DNA from: Pseudomonas mosselii
GTDB taxonomy: Bacteria > Pseudomonadota > Gammaproteobacteria > Pseudomonadales > Pseudomonadaceae
Reading direction: 5' to 3'
NCBI RefSeq assembly: GCF_019823065.1
Contig: NZ_CP081966.1
Location: 2,821,501-2,885,500 of the forward strand
Length of the DNA: 64,000 nucleotides
Shown here: one piece after another, positions 1-8,458 of the stretch
Position numbering within the stretch: position 1 is the first letter of the stretch
Layout of the letters: every line of letters starts with the position of its first letter
Position numbers and translations under genes: made by a program
Notes under the pieces: model-generated
Databases searched by the model: none
What the model saw: only the letters and a program-made list of their open reading frames with translations
Told to the model about the DNA's origin: nothing

Positions 1-201
1 TGAGCCGCAGTTGGTCAGGGCCACTGCCATGCGCAGGCCGCCGGGGGTTTGCATATGGCGAAATGGTGCTGCGCGGAGCACGGGGCGCAGGGCGTCCAGC
101 AGGGGTTCGAGGTCGGGCAGGGCGAAGCCGGGCAGCAGCGTTGTCTGGAGGGCCAGGCGCTGGGGGTGGGGGGCGAAGAGGTCGAGGTTGGACTGGATCA
201 T
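1..201 (-). CDS. alkB: AlkB-type DNA oxidative demethylase (5' part only)
   Basis: This is the first 67 codons of a minus-strand gene that runs off the left edge. The translation starts MIQSNLDLFAP, then has LLPGFALPD, PFRHMQTPGG and a final MAVALTNCG. E. coli AlkB carries the very similar PFRQMVTPGGYTMSVAMTNCG just before its catalytic core. AlkB is a 2-oxoglutarate/Fe(II) dioxygenase that removes 1-methyladenine and 3-methylcytosine from DNA. The iron-binding HxD...H residues lie outside the window, so activity cannot be judged. The start is the ATG at 199-201. The family call rests on the N-terminal motif alone. Confidence 0.85.
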   Translation of the reverse strand, partial: MIQSNLDLFAPHPQRLALQTTLLPGFALPDLEPLLDALRPVLRAAPFRHMQTPGGLRMAVALTNCGS

Positions 202-320
202 GGTTGGCTTGGGGGAGGCCTGGGGAGGGGGTATTGTAGCTCGCGCTGGCGGGTGTAGGGATCTCGTATGGTTTTGAGTGTTTTAACTCTGGTGGCGTAT
301 TGTGTTTAAAGGTTTGTGGG

Positions 321-364
<44 letters not shown>

Positions 365-488
365 AGGTGGTTTTGGAAGTTGTATGCGCATTTATTTGCG
401 ATGTCGACGCTTATTTCGTTGTTTCGCCTTGCGGCGACTTACTTTTGTCTTGGCAAAAGTAAGCAAAACCGCGCGCTCATTCATCCGG

Positions 489-1845
489 AAGTGTCAGATT
501 TTTTGTGTGCGGGCCGGTAACGGCCTGCCGTCAGGCAGGCCCTGACTTTCACCAGGTCGGCCTGATGAACCGATCTCCGTACAAAATCGCGAATTGATTC
601 ATCGCACTTTTCCAATCATGCGCCGCTGAGCCCCAGTTCGCCGTGATGTTTCGCAGCCCCAGCCAGATCAGCTTGGTAGCTGCGTCATCGTTCGGGAAAT
701 GGCCTCGGGTCTTGATGATCTTGCGCAGCTGGGCATTGATACTCTCGATGGCGTTGGTGGTGTAGATCACTTTCCGGATGGCTGGTGGGAAGACAAAGAA
801 GGGAATCACTCGATCCCAGGCGCGTCTCCAGGCCGCAACGACCGTTGGATACTGCTTGCCCCAGGGCCCGTTTTCAAACTCATCGAGTGCCTGCTCAGCC
901 GCTTCGGCGTTGATGGCCTGGTAGATCGGCTTGAGCGCCTTGGCCAGTGCCCGCCGCTTGTCCCAGGCAGCAAAGTCCAGGCTGTTGCGGATCAGGTGCA
1001 CGATGCACGTCTGCAGCGTCGTCTCTGGAAACACGGCGCTGAGAGCCTCTGGCATGCCTTTGAGGCCATCGGTCACGGCAATCAGCACATCCTCGACACC
1101 ACGTGTCTTGAGATCGTTAAAGACCTTCATCCAGAACTTCGCACCCTCGGTGTTCTCGATCCAGATGCCCAAGATATCGCGCGTCCCGTCGGGTAGAACG
1201 CCCAGCGCCAAGTAAATGGCCTTGTTGCGCACCAAGCCTTCTTCGCGGATCTTCACCCGCAGTGCATCGAAGAAAATGACCGGGTACATGGGCTCCAGTG
1301 GCCGCTGCTGCCACGCGCCAATTTCTTCCATGACCTCGTCTGTCACAGAGCTGATGAAGTCGGGTGAGACCTCTGTTCCATACTGCTCGGACAGAAAGGC
1401 TCGGATCTCTCTGACCGTCATGCCACGGGCGTACATGGCGATGATCTTGTCATCGAAACCGGTGTACCGCCGCTCATGCTTGGGGATGAGAATGGGCGCA
1501 AAACTGCCGTCTCGGTCACGAGGAATTTCCAGCCGCAGCGGGCCATCGCCGGTCAAAACCGTCTTGCCACTCTTGCCGTTACGCTGGTTGGTTTCATCCT
1601 CTGGGCGCTGCGCGCCCGGCGGATAACCCAGGTGGTGGCCAAGTTCGGCGTGCAGAGCGCGTTCGATCAAGGCCTTCTTGAACGCCGCAGAGGCATCCTC
1701 GATAGCCTCTGCGGTCATCAGGCCCTCACCGAACTGCTCCAGCAGCTCTTTGGGGATTTTGGGCAGGTCACGCAAGGGTTTCTTTTTGGTTGGCATACAT
1801 GCACCTCTTACTCATGTTATGCCCGAACACAAAATTTCTGACACC
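489..1845 (-). mobile_element. IS256-family insertion sequence (complete)
   Basis: A transposase gene is bracketed by imperfect terminal inverted repeats. The left end reads gtgtcagattttttgtg from 491. The right end, read inward, begins gtgtcagaaattttgtg from 1844. Both continue to a cgggc block. The element sits inside the left arm of composite repeat A and is flanked by the 13-bp direct repeat ctcattcatccgg (476-488 and 1846-1858). IS256 elements usually duplicate 8-9 bp, so part of the 13 bp may be coincidental. Ends are accurate to one or two bases. Confidence 0.88.
549..1796 (-). CDS. IS256/Mutator-family transposase
   Basis: A 415-residue protein, full length for the IS256 (Mutator-like, DDE) transposases that cut and paste their own element. 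Visible family marks: FFDALRVKI with the first catalytic Asp, AVTDGLKGMPEAL with the second, the C-x2-H motif in TCIVHLIRN, and TTNAIESINAQLRK with the catalytic Glu. The N-terminal third holds the usual DNA-binding part with NGKSGKT and PRDRDGSF. The ATG at 1796 has GAGG seven bases upstream on the minus strand. There is no frameshift or stop, so the copy looks active. The gene lies wholly inside the inverted repeats of its element. Confidence 0.95.
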   Translation of the reverse strand: MPTKKKPLRDLPKIPKELLEQFGEGLMTAEAIEDASAAFKKALIERALHAELGHHLGYPPGAQRPEDETNQRNGKSGKTVLTGDGPLRLEIPRDRDGSFAPILIPKHERRYTGFDDKIIAMYARGMTVREIRAFLSEQYGTEVSPDFISSVTDEVMEEIGAWQQRPLEPMYPVIFFDALRVKIREEGLVRNKAIYLALGVLPDGTRDILGIWIENTEGAKFWMKVFNDLKTRGVEDVLIAVTDGLKGMPEALSAVFPETTLQTCIVHLIRNSLDFAAWDKRRALAKALKPIYQAINAEAAEQALDEFENGPWGKQYPTVVAAWRRAWDRVIPFFVFPPAIRKVIYTTNAIESINAQLRKIIKTRGHFPNDDAATKLIWLGLRNITANWGSAAHDWKSAMNQFAILYGDRFIRPTW

Positions 1846-1871
1846 CTCATTCATCCGGCCCCTACGCTTCG

Positions 1872-1965
1872 CTACGGGGTCCCCTCACTCCGGCCTTGCT
1901 CCCGGGAGGACCGCGCTGCAGGGCCCATCCTGGGCCCCAGCGCTTGACGGGCATCCATGCCCGTC
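1872..1965. other. Hairpin pair and small reading frame in the left arm of repeat A
   Basis: Two hairpins: gggccca-tcc-tgggccc (1921-1937, 7-bp stem) and gacgggcat-cc-atgcccgtc (1946-1965, 9-bp stem). On the minus strand a good ribosome binding site (gggaggtga) precedes an ATG at 1956-1958. It opens a 28-codon frame (MDARQALGPRMG..., stop at 1872) whose start codon lies inside the 9-bp hairpin. Related frames occur in the other three arms. The hairpins are seen directly; whether the frame is translated is unknown. Confidence 0.6.
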
Positions 1966-2203
1966 ACCTCCCTCCGCAAGACCTGCGTTCGGCCTCCTGA
2001 AGTCGCGCAAGTTACGGGCGGCGCCTGAACTAACGCAGCTGTCGCTAGTTTAAACTTAATTAATCTCTCGATCGCATCGCGAGGCAAGCCAGCTCCCACG
2101 CGATAGTCGCCGTTATATATAACCCTGTGGAAGCGGGCTTGCCCCGCGAAAGGGCCGGAACAGCCAATACATAACTAACGGTCAAACAACTAACTTCGCG
2201 CTT

Positions 2204-2257
2204 CTTGCTCTTGCTCTTGCTCTTGCTCTTGCTCTTGCTCTTGCTCTTGCTCTTGCT
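2204..2257. repeat. CTTGCT hexanucleotide microsatellite in repeat A
   Basis: Nine perfect copies of CTTGCT between the two inverted arms. It is preceded by aactaacttcgcgctt and followed by tctaagcgcgcg, the same flanks as the five-copy CTTGCT array at 62421-62450. The copy number difference (nine against five) between otherwise parallel structures shows that the tract expands or contracts. Confidence 0.95.
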
Positions 2258-2331
2258 TCTAAGCGCGCGATAGTTCAGGCAACACCAATTGCGACTTCAG
2301 GAGGCCGAGCGGAGTTCTTGCGTAGGGAGGT

Positions 2332-2446
2332 GACGGCCATGGATGGCCGTCAAGCGCTGCGCCCCAGGATGGGGCGTTCAGCGCGGTCCTCCCGGGAGCA
2401 AGAACGGAGCGAGGGGACCCCGGAGCGAAGCGCAGGGGCCGGATGA
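2332..2446. other. Hairpin pair and small reading frame in the right arm of repeat A
   Basis: The counterparts of the left-arm hairpins in inverted orientation: gacggccat-gg-atggccgtc (2332-2351) and cgcccca-gga-tggggcg (2360-2376). Compared with the left arm, both sides of the stems have changed together (G-C to C-G), so pairing is kept. A plus-strand ATG at 2339, after gggaggtga, opens a 35-codon frame (MDGRQALRPRMG..., stop at 2446). The same peptide is encoded at 62532-62639. Confidence 0.6.
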
Positions 2447-2566
2447 ACGGAGCGGAACGGTTTTGCCTACTTTTCCCAAGAGAAAAGTAGGCCGCCGTAA
2501 GGGCGGAAAGGTGACTAAATGTCGTTATCTTCTACGAATGCGCATAAAAATATCAAAACAATCATC

Positions 2567-2616
<50 letters not shown>

Positions 2617-2675
2617 CGAAAAAAGAACCGCAGTGCCAGGGGAGCACCAACACCGCGGTCCAAGGGGAAAGCCCG

Positions 2676-4121
2676 TCACTGCTGGGTAACAGTCGCCATG
2701 TTGGCATTACCATACTGCGTAACATTGGCCGTCTGACTCGCACCGCTCTGGTCGACAAACGCCTGGTTGTTATTCCCCGCCTGAGTCACGTAGGCCAGGT
2801 TGACCCCATCGGTCTGCTTGATGGTCGCCTCGTTCCCATAGCCCTGCAGCTGGTAGGTGTAGCTCTGGTTGCCACTACCCGACTGCTCGACGGTAATGCT
2901 GCCGCCGCTACCAGCAGCCAACCCCTCGGCATAGTTGCCAGTCCCCCGCTGGTCGGCGATGAGCAGGTTGTCGCTGCCGTTCTGCTCGAAGTACAGTTCG
3001 TTGTTGCTGTCTGCCTGGCGGGTCTCCATCTGGTTGCGGTTGCCATTCTGGTTCAGCCGCGCGATCTGGGCGTTGCCTTCCTGGGTGATATTCACCCCGT
3101 TGCCATGACCTACCTGGTTGATCTGCGCCTGCTGCCCGACCCCGAATTGCCCGCCGGACTTCTCGCCCTTCCAGTTGCTGGCCATGATCTTGTTGGCGTT
3201 GCCCACCGTGCTGATGGTCAGGCTGTGGTTGTCACCGGTCTGGTAAGTGAAGTGCAGGTTGTTGTTGCCCACCTGCGAAATGTTCGTCACCGCCTGGCTG
3301 GTTTCGTATTGGTCCGACCAACTGGCGTTGCCACGGCCTGTCTGGCTGAGGCCGGCAGTGTTGACCTGGCCGAAACTCTGGTCGATGTAGCCTTCGTTGG
3401 CCTGGCCATTCTGGTAGACACTGGCCTGGCTGGCGGCCTGGTTGTCCTGCCACACTTCAACCGAGTTGCCGGTACCGTACTGGTCGATGCCGATGGTGCC
3501 GCCCAGGCCGTCGCGCTGGTCGCCGTAGGCCCAGTTCTGCTTGCCCTCCTGGTAGATGGCGATATCACCATCCCGGTGGGTCAAATGCTCGGCGGCGGCT
3601 TGGTTGTCGCTGCCACCTTGCATGATCGAACTCTTGTTGTTGCTGCCACCGAACAGCTGTTCGACGGTCGCACTGTTGCCGAAGCCCGACTGCAAGGTGG
3701 TGGCCTTGCTGCCGGTCTGCGTGTCCTGCCAGATGATCGACTGGTTACCGCTGCCGGCCTGGATCTGCAGCGCCTCGTTGTTTTCACCCACCGACTGGCT
3801 GGCGAATGCATCGTTGAGCTCGCCGCCGGCATGCTGGGTGATCTGGCTGCCGTTCTCGTACAGTTGCTCGGCGTAGCCGGCGTTGAACGAGCCGGTGGCG
3901 CTTTGCTGGATGTGGCTGGTGCTGGCGTCCTGCAACGCCATGTGGTTGTGATCGTGGCCGGTCTGGTTCTGCGTGGCCGAGGCGAAAGGCGCCTGCGACT
4001 GCTTGACCTCGGCAATGTTCTGGGCGCCTTGCTGGTTCTGGGTCGAAACGCTGTCGTCAGCCATGGCTTGGCCGGCAAGGGCCAGGACGATGGCAGCGCT
4101 CAGGGGGGCGAGCTTGTGCAT
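2676..4121 (-). CDS. csgA: Curlin major subunit, long form (CsgA)
   Basis: An exported amyloid subunit of 481 residues. It begins with a signal peptide (MHKLAPLSAAIVLALAGQAMA) followed by DDSVSTQNQQGAQN. The rest is a long ladder of curlin-type units of the form Q-x-G-x-x-N-x-A-x-x-x-Q, for example QVGNNNLHF, QTGRGNASW, QEGNAQIARL, QNGNRNQM and QAGNNNQAFVDQSG. In the curlin family each unit forms a strand-loop-strand rung of a beta-helical amyloid fibre. E. coli CsgA has about 150 residues and five units, so this is roughly three times longer, with irregular units in the middle. The ATG at 4121 has ctggagg upstream. It is the last gene of the operon, 30 bp after csgB. Confidence 0.88.
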   Translation of the reverse strand: MHKLAPLSAAIVLALAGQAMADDSVSTQNQQGAQNIAEVKQSQAPFASATQNQTGHDHNHMALQDASTSHIQQSATGSFNAGYAEQLYENGSQITQHAGGELNDAFASQSVGENNEALQIQAGSGNQSIIWQDTQTGSKATTLQSGFGNSATVEQLFGGSNNKSSIMQGGSDNQAAAEHLTHRDGDIAIYQEGKQNWAYGDQRDGLGGTIGIDQYGTGNSVEVWQDNQAASQASVYQNGQANEGYIDQSFGQVNTAGLSQTGRGNASWSDQYETSQAVTNISQVGNNNLHFTYQTGDNHSLTISTVGNANKIMASNWKGEKSGGQFGVGQQAQINQVGHGNGVNITQEGNAQIARLNQNGNRNQMETRQADSNNELYFEQNGSDNLLIADQRGTGNYAEGLAAGSGGSITVEQSGSGNQSYTYQLQGYGNEATIKQTDGVNLAYVTQAGNNNQAFVDQSGASQTANVTQYGNANMATVTQQ

Positions 4122-4151
4122 GGTGTTGCCTCCAGATCTGTCTTGTTGGGC

Positions 4152-4622
4152 CTAGCGGTATTGGGTGACATGGACCTGCTGGCCGTTGCCGGCCTGGGTC
4201 ACGGCGCTGTTCAGTCCCGTGCCACGCTGGTCGATGGTGGCGCTGTTGTGGTTGCCGATCTGTTCGATGGCGGCGCTGTTGTCGCTGCCGTTCTGGCGGA
4301 TCGTGGCGTTGTTGCCTTGGCCCTGCTGGCTGATCGCGGCCGTCAGGTCGCTGCCCTCCTGCAGGATGTACGCTTCCTGCGCGCTCCCTGCCTGGACGAT
4401 CCGGCCCAGCAGAGCCTGGCCGTTCTGGTCGAGGGCGGCGCGGTTGCCCGTGCCCAGTTGCTCGATCACCGCGGCCTGGCCGGCGCCCGACGGCATTAGG
4501 CGCAGCACCAGCGGCTCGCCGAGGTCGCTGCCGACGGCGAGGTCGGCGTTGTCCATCAGGTCGTCGGCCAGGGCCTGGCCGGTGAGGGCCAGGCTCAGCA
4601 GCAGTGGGTACAAGGCATTCAT
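4152..4622 (-). CDS. csgB: Curlin minor subunit / nucleator (CsgB-like)
   Basis: 156 residues with a signal peptide (MNALYPLLLSLALTGQALA) and then curlin units: IEQLGTGNRAALDQNGQA, ISQQGQGNNATIRQNGSD, IEQIGNHNSATIDQRG and VTQAGNGQQVHVTQ. Four to five units on a short chain, placed just ahead of the long curlin gene, fit the nucleator CsgB. That protein anchors to the outer membrane and templates polymerisation of CsgA. The gene starts 16 bp after the 744-residue protein, so the genes are surely co-transcribed. The assignment of B versus A rests on length and order. Confidence 0.82.
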   Translation of the reverse strand: MNALYPLLLSLALTGQALADDLMDNADLAVGSDLGEPLVLRLMPSGAGQAAVIEQLGTGNRAALDQNGQALLGRIVQAGSAQEAYILQEGSDLTAAISQQGQGNNATIRQNGSDNSAAIEQIGNHNSATIDQRGTGLNSAVTQAGNGQQVHVTQYR

Positions 4623-4638
4623 GGCATCCCCCCGAGTG

Positions 4639-6873
4639 TTACTGCACCACCACGTTGACCGTGCGCGTGGTGCCCTGGCTGCTGGTCACCGTGGCGGTCG
4701 GCGCGGCGGTGGGCACCAGCGTCGTGCTGTTGCTCACCGTCAGGCGCCAGCGGCCGGTGACCGGCACGGTGGTAGTGCCAAGGGTCTGCACGCCGGTGGT
4801 GGTGGTCACGCGCACGGTGATGGTGTTGCCGGTGGTCACCGAGGACGTTCCGCTGATGTCCCAGTTGAAGCGATTGTTCGAGCGCGCCGTGACCGTCGCC
4901 GCGGTGACCGCGAAGGTCTCCTGGGCCGGCCGTGGCGATACCTGCACGGTGACCGTGCCGGGCGTCGAGGTGGCGCCGATCGCGTCACGGGCGATGTAGC
5001 TGAAGCTGGTGGTGAACGTCGCGCTCACCGTGGCCGGTGGCGTATAGGTGATCACGTTGCCGTCGGTACTGACCGTGCCGCGCCCGGCCGGGGTCGGCTG
5101 GGTGACGCTGGCGATGGTCAGCGGCAGGTTGCCTTCCGGGTCGGTGTCGTTGGCCAGCGCGTTGATGGTCAGTGGCACGCCGAGGGTGGCAACGCTGTCG
5201 GCCACTGCAGTCGGAGGTTGGTTCGGCGCGACATTGACGGTTACCGTGGCCGGTGTCGAGTTCAGTCCCTTGGCGTCCTGGGCGCGGTAGCTGAAGGTCG
5301 CCACCACGGGCGAGGTTGCACCGCTCGGCGGGGTGTAGGTCACCGAAGTGCTGCCGTTGAGCACCACGCCGCCCAGGCCGGTGCCAGGCTGGGTGAGGTC
5401 GGTGATGCTCAGCGGCACATTGCCGTCCGGGTCGCTGTCGTTAGCCAGCAGGTTGAGGGTGATCGGCACCCCGACACTGGTGCTGGCGCTGTCGGCCTGG
5501 GCCACGGGAGCCTGGTTCTCGGTTGGTACCGGGGCGTTGCCGACCACCACCACCGGCTCCACATCGACACCGCCATGGGCCGACTTGACGGTGATGCTGG
5601 CGGGTGGCTGGGCCAGGTCGTTGACCGTCAGGCTCTGCTGCACGCCGGACTTGGACATGCGCCCGAAGCCCTGTACCAGCAGGTCGGGCACCACCACTTC
5701 ATCACTGGAGTGGGCCTCGACCAGCAGGCGCTTGGCGCTCCAGTCGTAGCGCGCGGTGGCAACCTTGACCACGTCGCTGAGCTTGCTCGACAGCGCTGTC
5801 GGGCGCGTGGTGCCGGCCGGGCTGCTGGCAGTGACCACCACCACTGACGGCGGCACGGCCTGGCTCAGTTGCTGGCTGAAGAACAGCCCGTTGTTGTCGG
5901 CGAGCATGCTGAACTGGCACGGTGACGGCGGCGAGCCGATCAGTGCCAGGCCGTTGCGCAGGCACAGGCTGGCGCTGTTCGGCGCCTTGGCGAAGACCTC
6001 GACGCGGGTGCCGGCGGCGTTGCGCTGGTAGGTGGCGCGCTCCAGCGTCACCGGGGTCTGCTGGCGCTGGTCGAGAACCTTGCCCGAGACGCTGAAGACG
6101 TTGGTCTGGATGGTACCCGCCGGGCCCTGGATGCGCACGAAGTTGGTGTTGTTCGGGCTGCCGGTCACCGCCTCGGTGATGTTCGGGTCGCCGACGAAGG
6201 TCTCGGTGGCGCCGGTGTCCGGGTTGACCTCGGTGTAGGGGCCGCCGACCCCGCGCAGGAACGGGCCGAGATTACCGTTCAGGGCGCCGCTGAAGTTGCC
6301 CGGCGCGCCGATGCCGATGTCGCGGGTTATGTTGATCGCCCGCCGGCCGGCGGTGGTCACGTTGACCGTCTCGACGCCGAACGGGTGGGTGATGGTGTAG
6401 GTGCCGGTGCGCGGCACCGAGGCGCGGATGCGGATGCGGGCGAAGCTCTGCTGGTCGCCGTTGACCGGGTTCTCGGCGGCGAAGGCCGCCTCGAGGCCTG
6501 CGACATAGACTTCCAGCTCGTAGCCGCTGTTGCCCACCTGCGGGATCTGGGTCTCGGCCAGGAACCAGAACATCTCCGGCGGCCAGTTGTCCGGGAACAC
6601 CAGCGGCAGGGCATCGTCGTAGACCCCGGGCTCGGGCAGCAGGGTGCACATGTAGGCCGGGGCGCCTGGCGCGCCCGGTGCCCGCGAGCTGGTGGCGCGT
6701 GACTGGCACAGCTCCAGGGCGAGGTTGTTGGCGTCCTTGTACCACATCGGGTAGCCCCCGGTGGCGAAGGTGTAGGGGCCGGGATCGACCTCGCTCAGCG
6801 CTGCCCAGGCCGCGCTGCTGACGGTGAGGGTGAAACCAGCGGCGCACAGCGCCCGACGCGACCAAGTATTCAT
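4639..6873 (-). CDS. Large secreted protein with tandem Ig/cadherin-like repeats, curli operon
   Basis: 744 residues from the ATG at 6871-6873, chosen because aaggagg sits just upstream; an in-frame ATG ten codons earlier overlaps the previous gene and has no such site. After a signal peptide (RRALCAAGFTLTVSSAAWA) the first 320 or so residues match the 448-residue neighbour: DPGPYTFATGGYPMWYKD, APAYMCTLLPEPGVYDD, TYTITHPFGVE, RRAINITRDIGIGAPG and NTNFVRIQGP. The C-terminal half holds two cadherin-like/VCBS-type repeats (NQAPVAQADSAS...LANDSDPDGN and NQPPTAVADS...LANDTDPEGN) and a final Ig-like stretch. Such repeats are common in surface adhesins. Function is unknown; the operon suggests a curli-associated matrix protein. 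Confidence 0.85.
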   Translation of the reverse strand: MNTWSRRALCAAGFTLTVSSAAWAALSEVDPGPYTFATGGYPMWYKDANNLALELCQSRATSSRAPGAPGAPAYMCTLLPEPGVYDDALPLVFPDNWPPEMFWFLAETQIPQVGNSGYELEVYVAGLEAAFAAENPVNGDQQSFARIRIRASVPRTGTYTITHPFGVETVNVTTAGRRAINITRDIGIGAPGNFSGALNGNLGPFLRGVGGPYTEVNPDTGATETFVGDPNITEAVTGSPNNTNFVRIQGPAGTIQTNVFSVSGKVLDQRQQTPVTLERATYQRNAAGTRVEVFAKAPNSASLCLRNGLALIGSPPSPCQFSMLADNNGLFFSQQLSQAVPPSVVVVTASSPAGTTRPTALSSKLSDVVKVATARYDWSAKRLLVEAHSSDEVVVPDLLVQGFGRMSKSGVQQSLTVNDLAQPPASITVKSAHGGVDVEPVVVVGNAPVPTENQAPVAQADSASTSVGVPITLNLLANDSDPDGNVPLSITDLTQPGTGLGGVVLNGSTSVTYTPPSGATSPVVATFSYRAQDAKGLNSTPATVTVNVAPNQPPTAVADSVATLGVPLTINALANDTDPEGNLPLTIASVTQPTPAGRGTVSTDGNVITYTPPATVSATFTTSFSYIARDAIGATSTPGTVTVQVSPRPAQETFAVTAATVTARSNNRFNWDISGTSSVTTGNTITVRVTTTTGVQTLGTTTVPVTGRWRLTVSNSTTLVPTAAPTATVTSSQGTTRTVNVVVQ

Positions 6874-6899
6874 GCGGCCTCCTTGAAGGCGGTGTCTGT

Positions 6900-8246
6900 T
6901 CATGGCACCAGCACCACGTCTTCGTTGTCGCTGCCGCCGTGGCTGCTGGTGACTTGCACCTGCGCCGGCGGGATGGGTGACAGCCCGGTGGTCAGGGACT
7001 TGACCGCGCCGTTGCCGCTCAGGTTGCCGATCAGCGTGCCGTTGCCGGTGCGGGCGGTGAGGGCGGGCGGGCTGGTCTCGTCGCTGCTGCTGGCGACCAG
7101 GGTCAGCTGGCCGCTGGCCAGGCTGTATTCGGCGCGGCTGATGATCACCAGGTCGGTGAGCGGCATGGCGGCGCTGGTCGGCGTGCTGGTGGCGATGGCC
7201 AGGCTGTTGTCGGCGGTCACCTGCAGGGTCAGCGGCAGGGTCGGGTTGAGCGCAGATTGGGCGTACCAGGCGCCGGTGCCGTTGGCCTCGCCCAGGGGCA
7301 GGGCCGGTGTCTGACTGGTCAGGGTGACCGTGGCCGGCGCCGGCGGCGCCATGACGAACACATCCTGCTGGGCCCGCAGGTCGCCGTTGACGGTGTGCCG
7401 TGAGTAGGTGCTGCGCTGCGGGATCAGCGGTGTCGGGCGGTTGACCGTGGACAGCTTGCCGGAGACGGCGAACAGCTCGGTGCGCAGGTCGATGCCGTTG
7501 GGGCCTTCGATGCGCACGAAGTTGGTGTTGAAGGGGCTGCCGGTGACCGGCTCTTCCAGGTTCGGGTCGCCGATGTAGCGTTCGCTGGCGCCAGTGCCCG
7601 GGTTGGTTTCGGTGTAGGGCCCGTTGACGCTGCGCAGGAACGGCCCGACGTCGCCCTTGAGCGCGCCGCTGTAGTCACCGGGGGAGCCGATGCCGATGTC
7701 GCGGGTCATGTTGATCGCCCGGCGCCCGCCCGCTGGCACGTCGAAGACCTCGACGCCGTAGGGGTGGGTGATCGTGTAGGTACCGGCCACCGGCACATCG
7801 ACGCGAATGCGCACCCGGGCGAAGCTGACCTGGTCACCGTCCACCGGCTCTTCGGCGGCGAAGGCAGCCTCGATGGCCGAGCCAAAGCTCAGGTCGATAC
7901 CGCGGGCGGCATCGACGATGGCGGCGTCGGCGGTGAACCAGAAGGCCTCGTCGGGGAAGTTGCTGGGGAAGACGATCGGCTGGGTGTCGTCGAACACGCC
8001 GGGGGTGGGCAACAGCGTGCACATGTACGAAGGCGCGCCGGGGGCACCGGCGACTCGCGAGCTCACCGCCTTGGACAGGCACAGGTCGAGCACCCGGCCG
8101 TGGCTGTCCTGGTACCAGGCGGGGAACTTGCCGGTGGGCAGGGTGTAGGGGCCGCTGTCGACCGCGTACAGCGCAGCCTGGGCCGGTAGCTGGAGCAGGC
8201 CGGCGAAGATCGCCACGGCCAGCGGGTGGGGAATCGGTCGGTGCAT
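6900..8246 (-). CDS. Secreted protein of unknown function, first gene of curli operon
   Basis: 448 residues with a signal peptide (LAVAIFAGLLQLPAQAALYA). The ATG at 8246 has gcaggagga at good spacing. It shares a conserved N-terminal module with the next gene: DSGPYTLPTGKFPAWYQD, PSYMCTLLPTPGVFDD, TYTITHPYGVE, RRAINMTRDIGIGSPG, SPFNTNFVRIEGP. It lacks that gene's cadherin-like repeats. I do not recognise a named domain. Two cysteines near the start (DLCLSK and YMCTLL) are shared by both proteins and could form a disulfide. The pair looks like a tandem duplication in which one copy gained or kept adhesin-like repeats. Confidence 0.82.
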   Translation of the reverse strand: MHRPIPHPLAVAIFAGLLQLPAQAALYAVDSGPYTLPTGKFPAWYQDSHGRVLDLCLSKAVSSRVAGAPGAPSYMCTLLPTPGVFDDTQPIVFPSNFPDEAFWFTADAAIVDAARGIDLSFGSAIEAAFAAEEPVDGDQVSFARVRIRVDVPVAGTYTITHPYGVEVFDVPAGGRRAINMTRDIGIGSPGDYSGALKGDVGPFLRSVNGPYTETNPGTGASERYIGDPNLEEPVTGSPFNTNFVRIEGPNGIDLRTELFAVSGKLSTVNRPTPLIPQRSTYSRHTVNGDLRAQQDVFVMAPPAPATVTLTSQTPALPLGEANGTGAWYAQSALNPTLPLTLQVTADNSLAIATSTPTSAAMPLTDLVIISRAEYSLASGQLTLVASSSDETSPPALTARTGNGTLIGNLSGNGAVKSLTTGLSPIPPAQVQVTSSHGGSDNEDVVLVP

Positions 8247-8458
8247 GAGTTGCTTCCTCCTGCAAACGGGCCCATGGGTTGGGGCGTCTGGGGAGGGATC
8301 GGCAACTGTTGTGCCAGGTTTTTCAGGGGGCGGTTGAAGGGCTCTGGGGTAGGGGTTTCAGCGTTTCTGGCAGGTGTTCGGCTAGGTATGGCGGGTGGGC
8401 GGGGGGACCCAGGATTGGGGAATGGGGCAGGGCTTTCAGGGGTTCGCCGATAGCCTTG

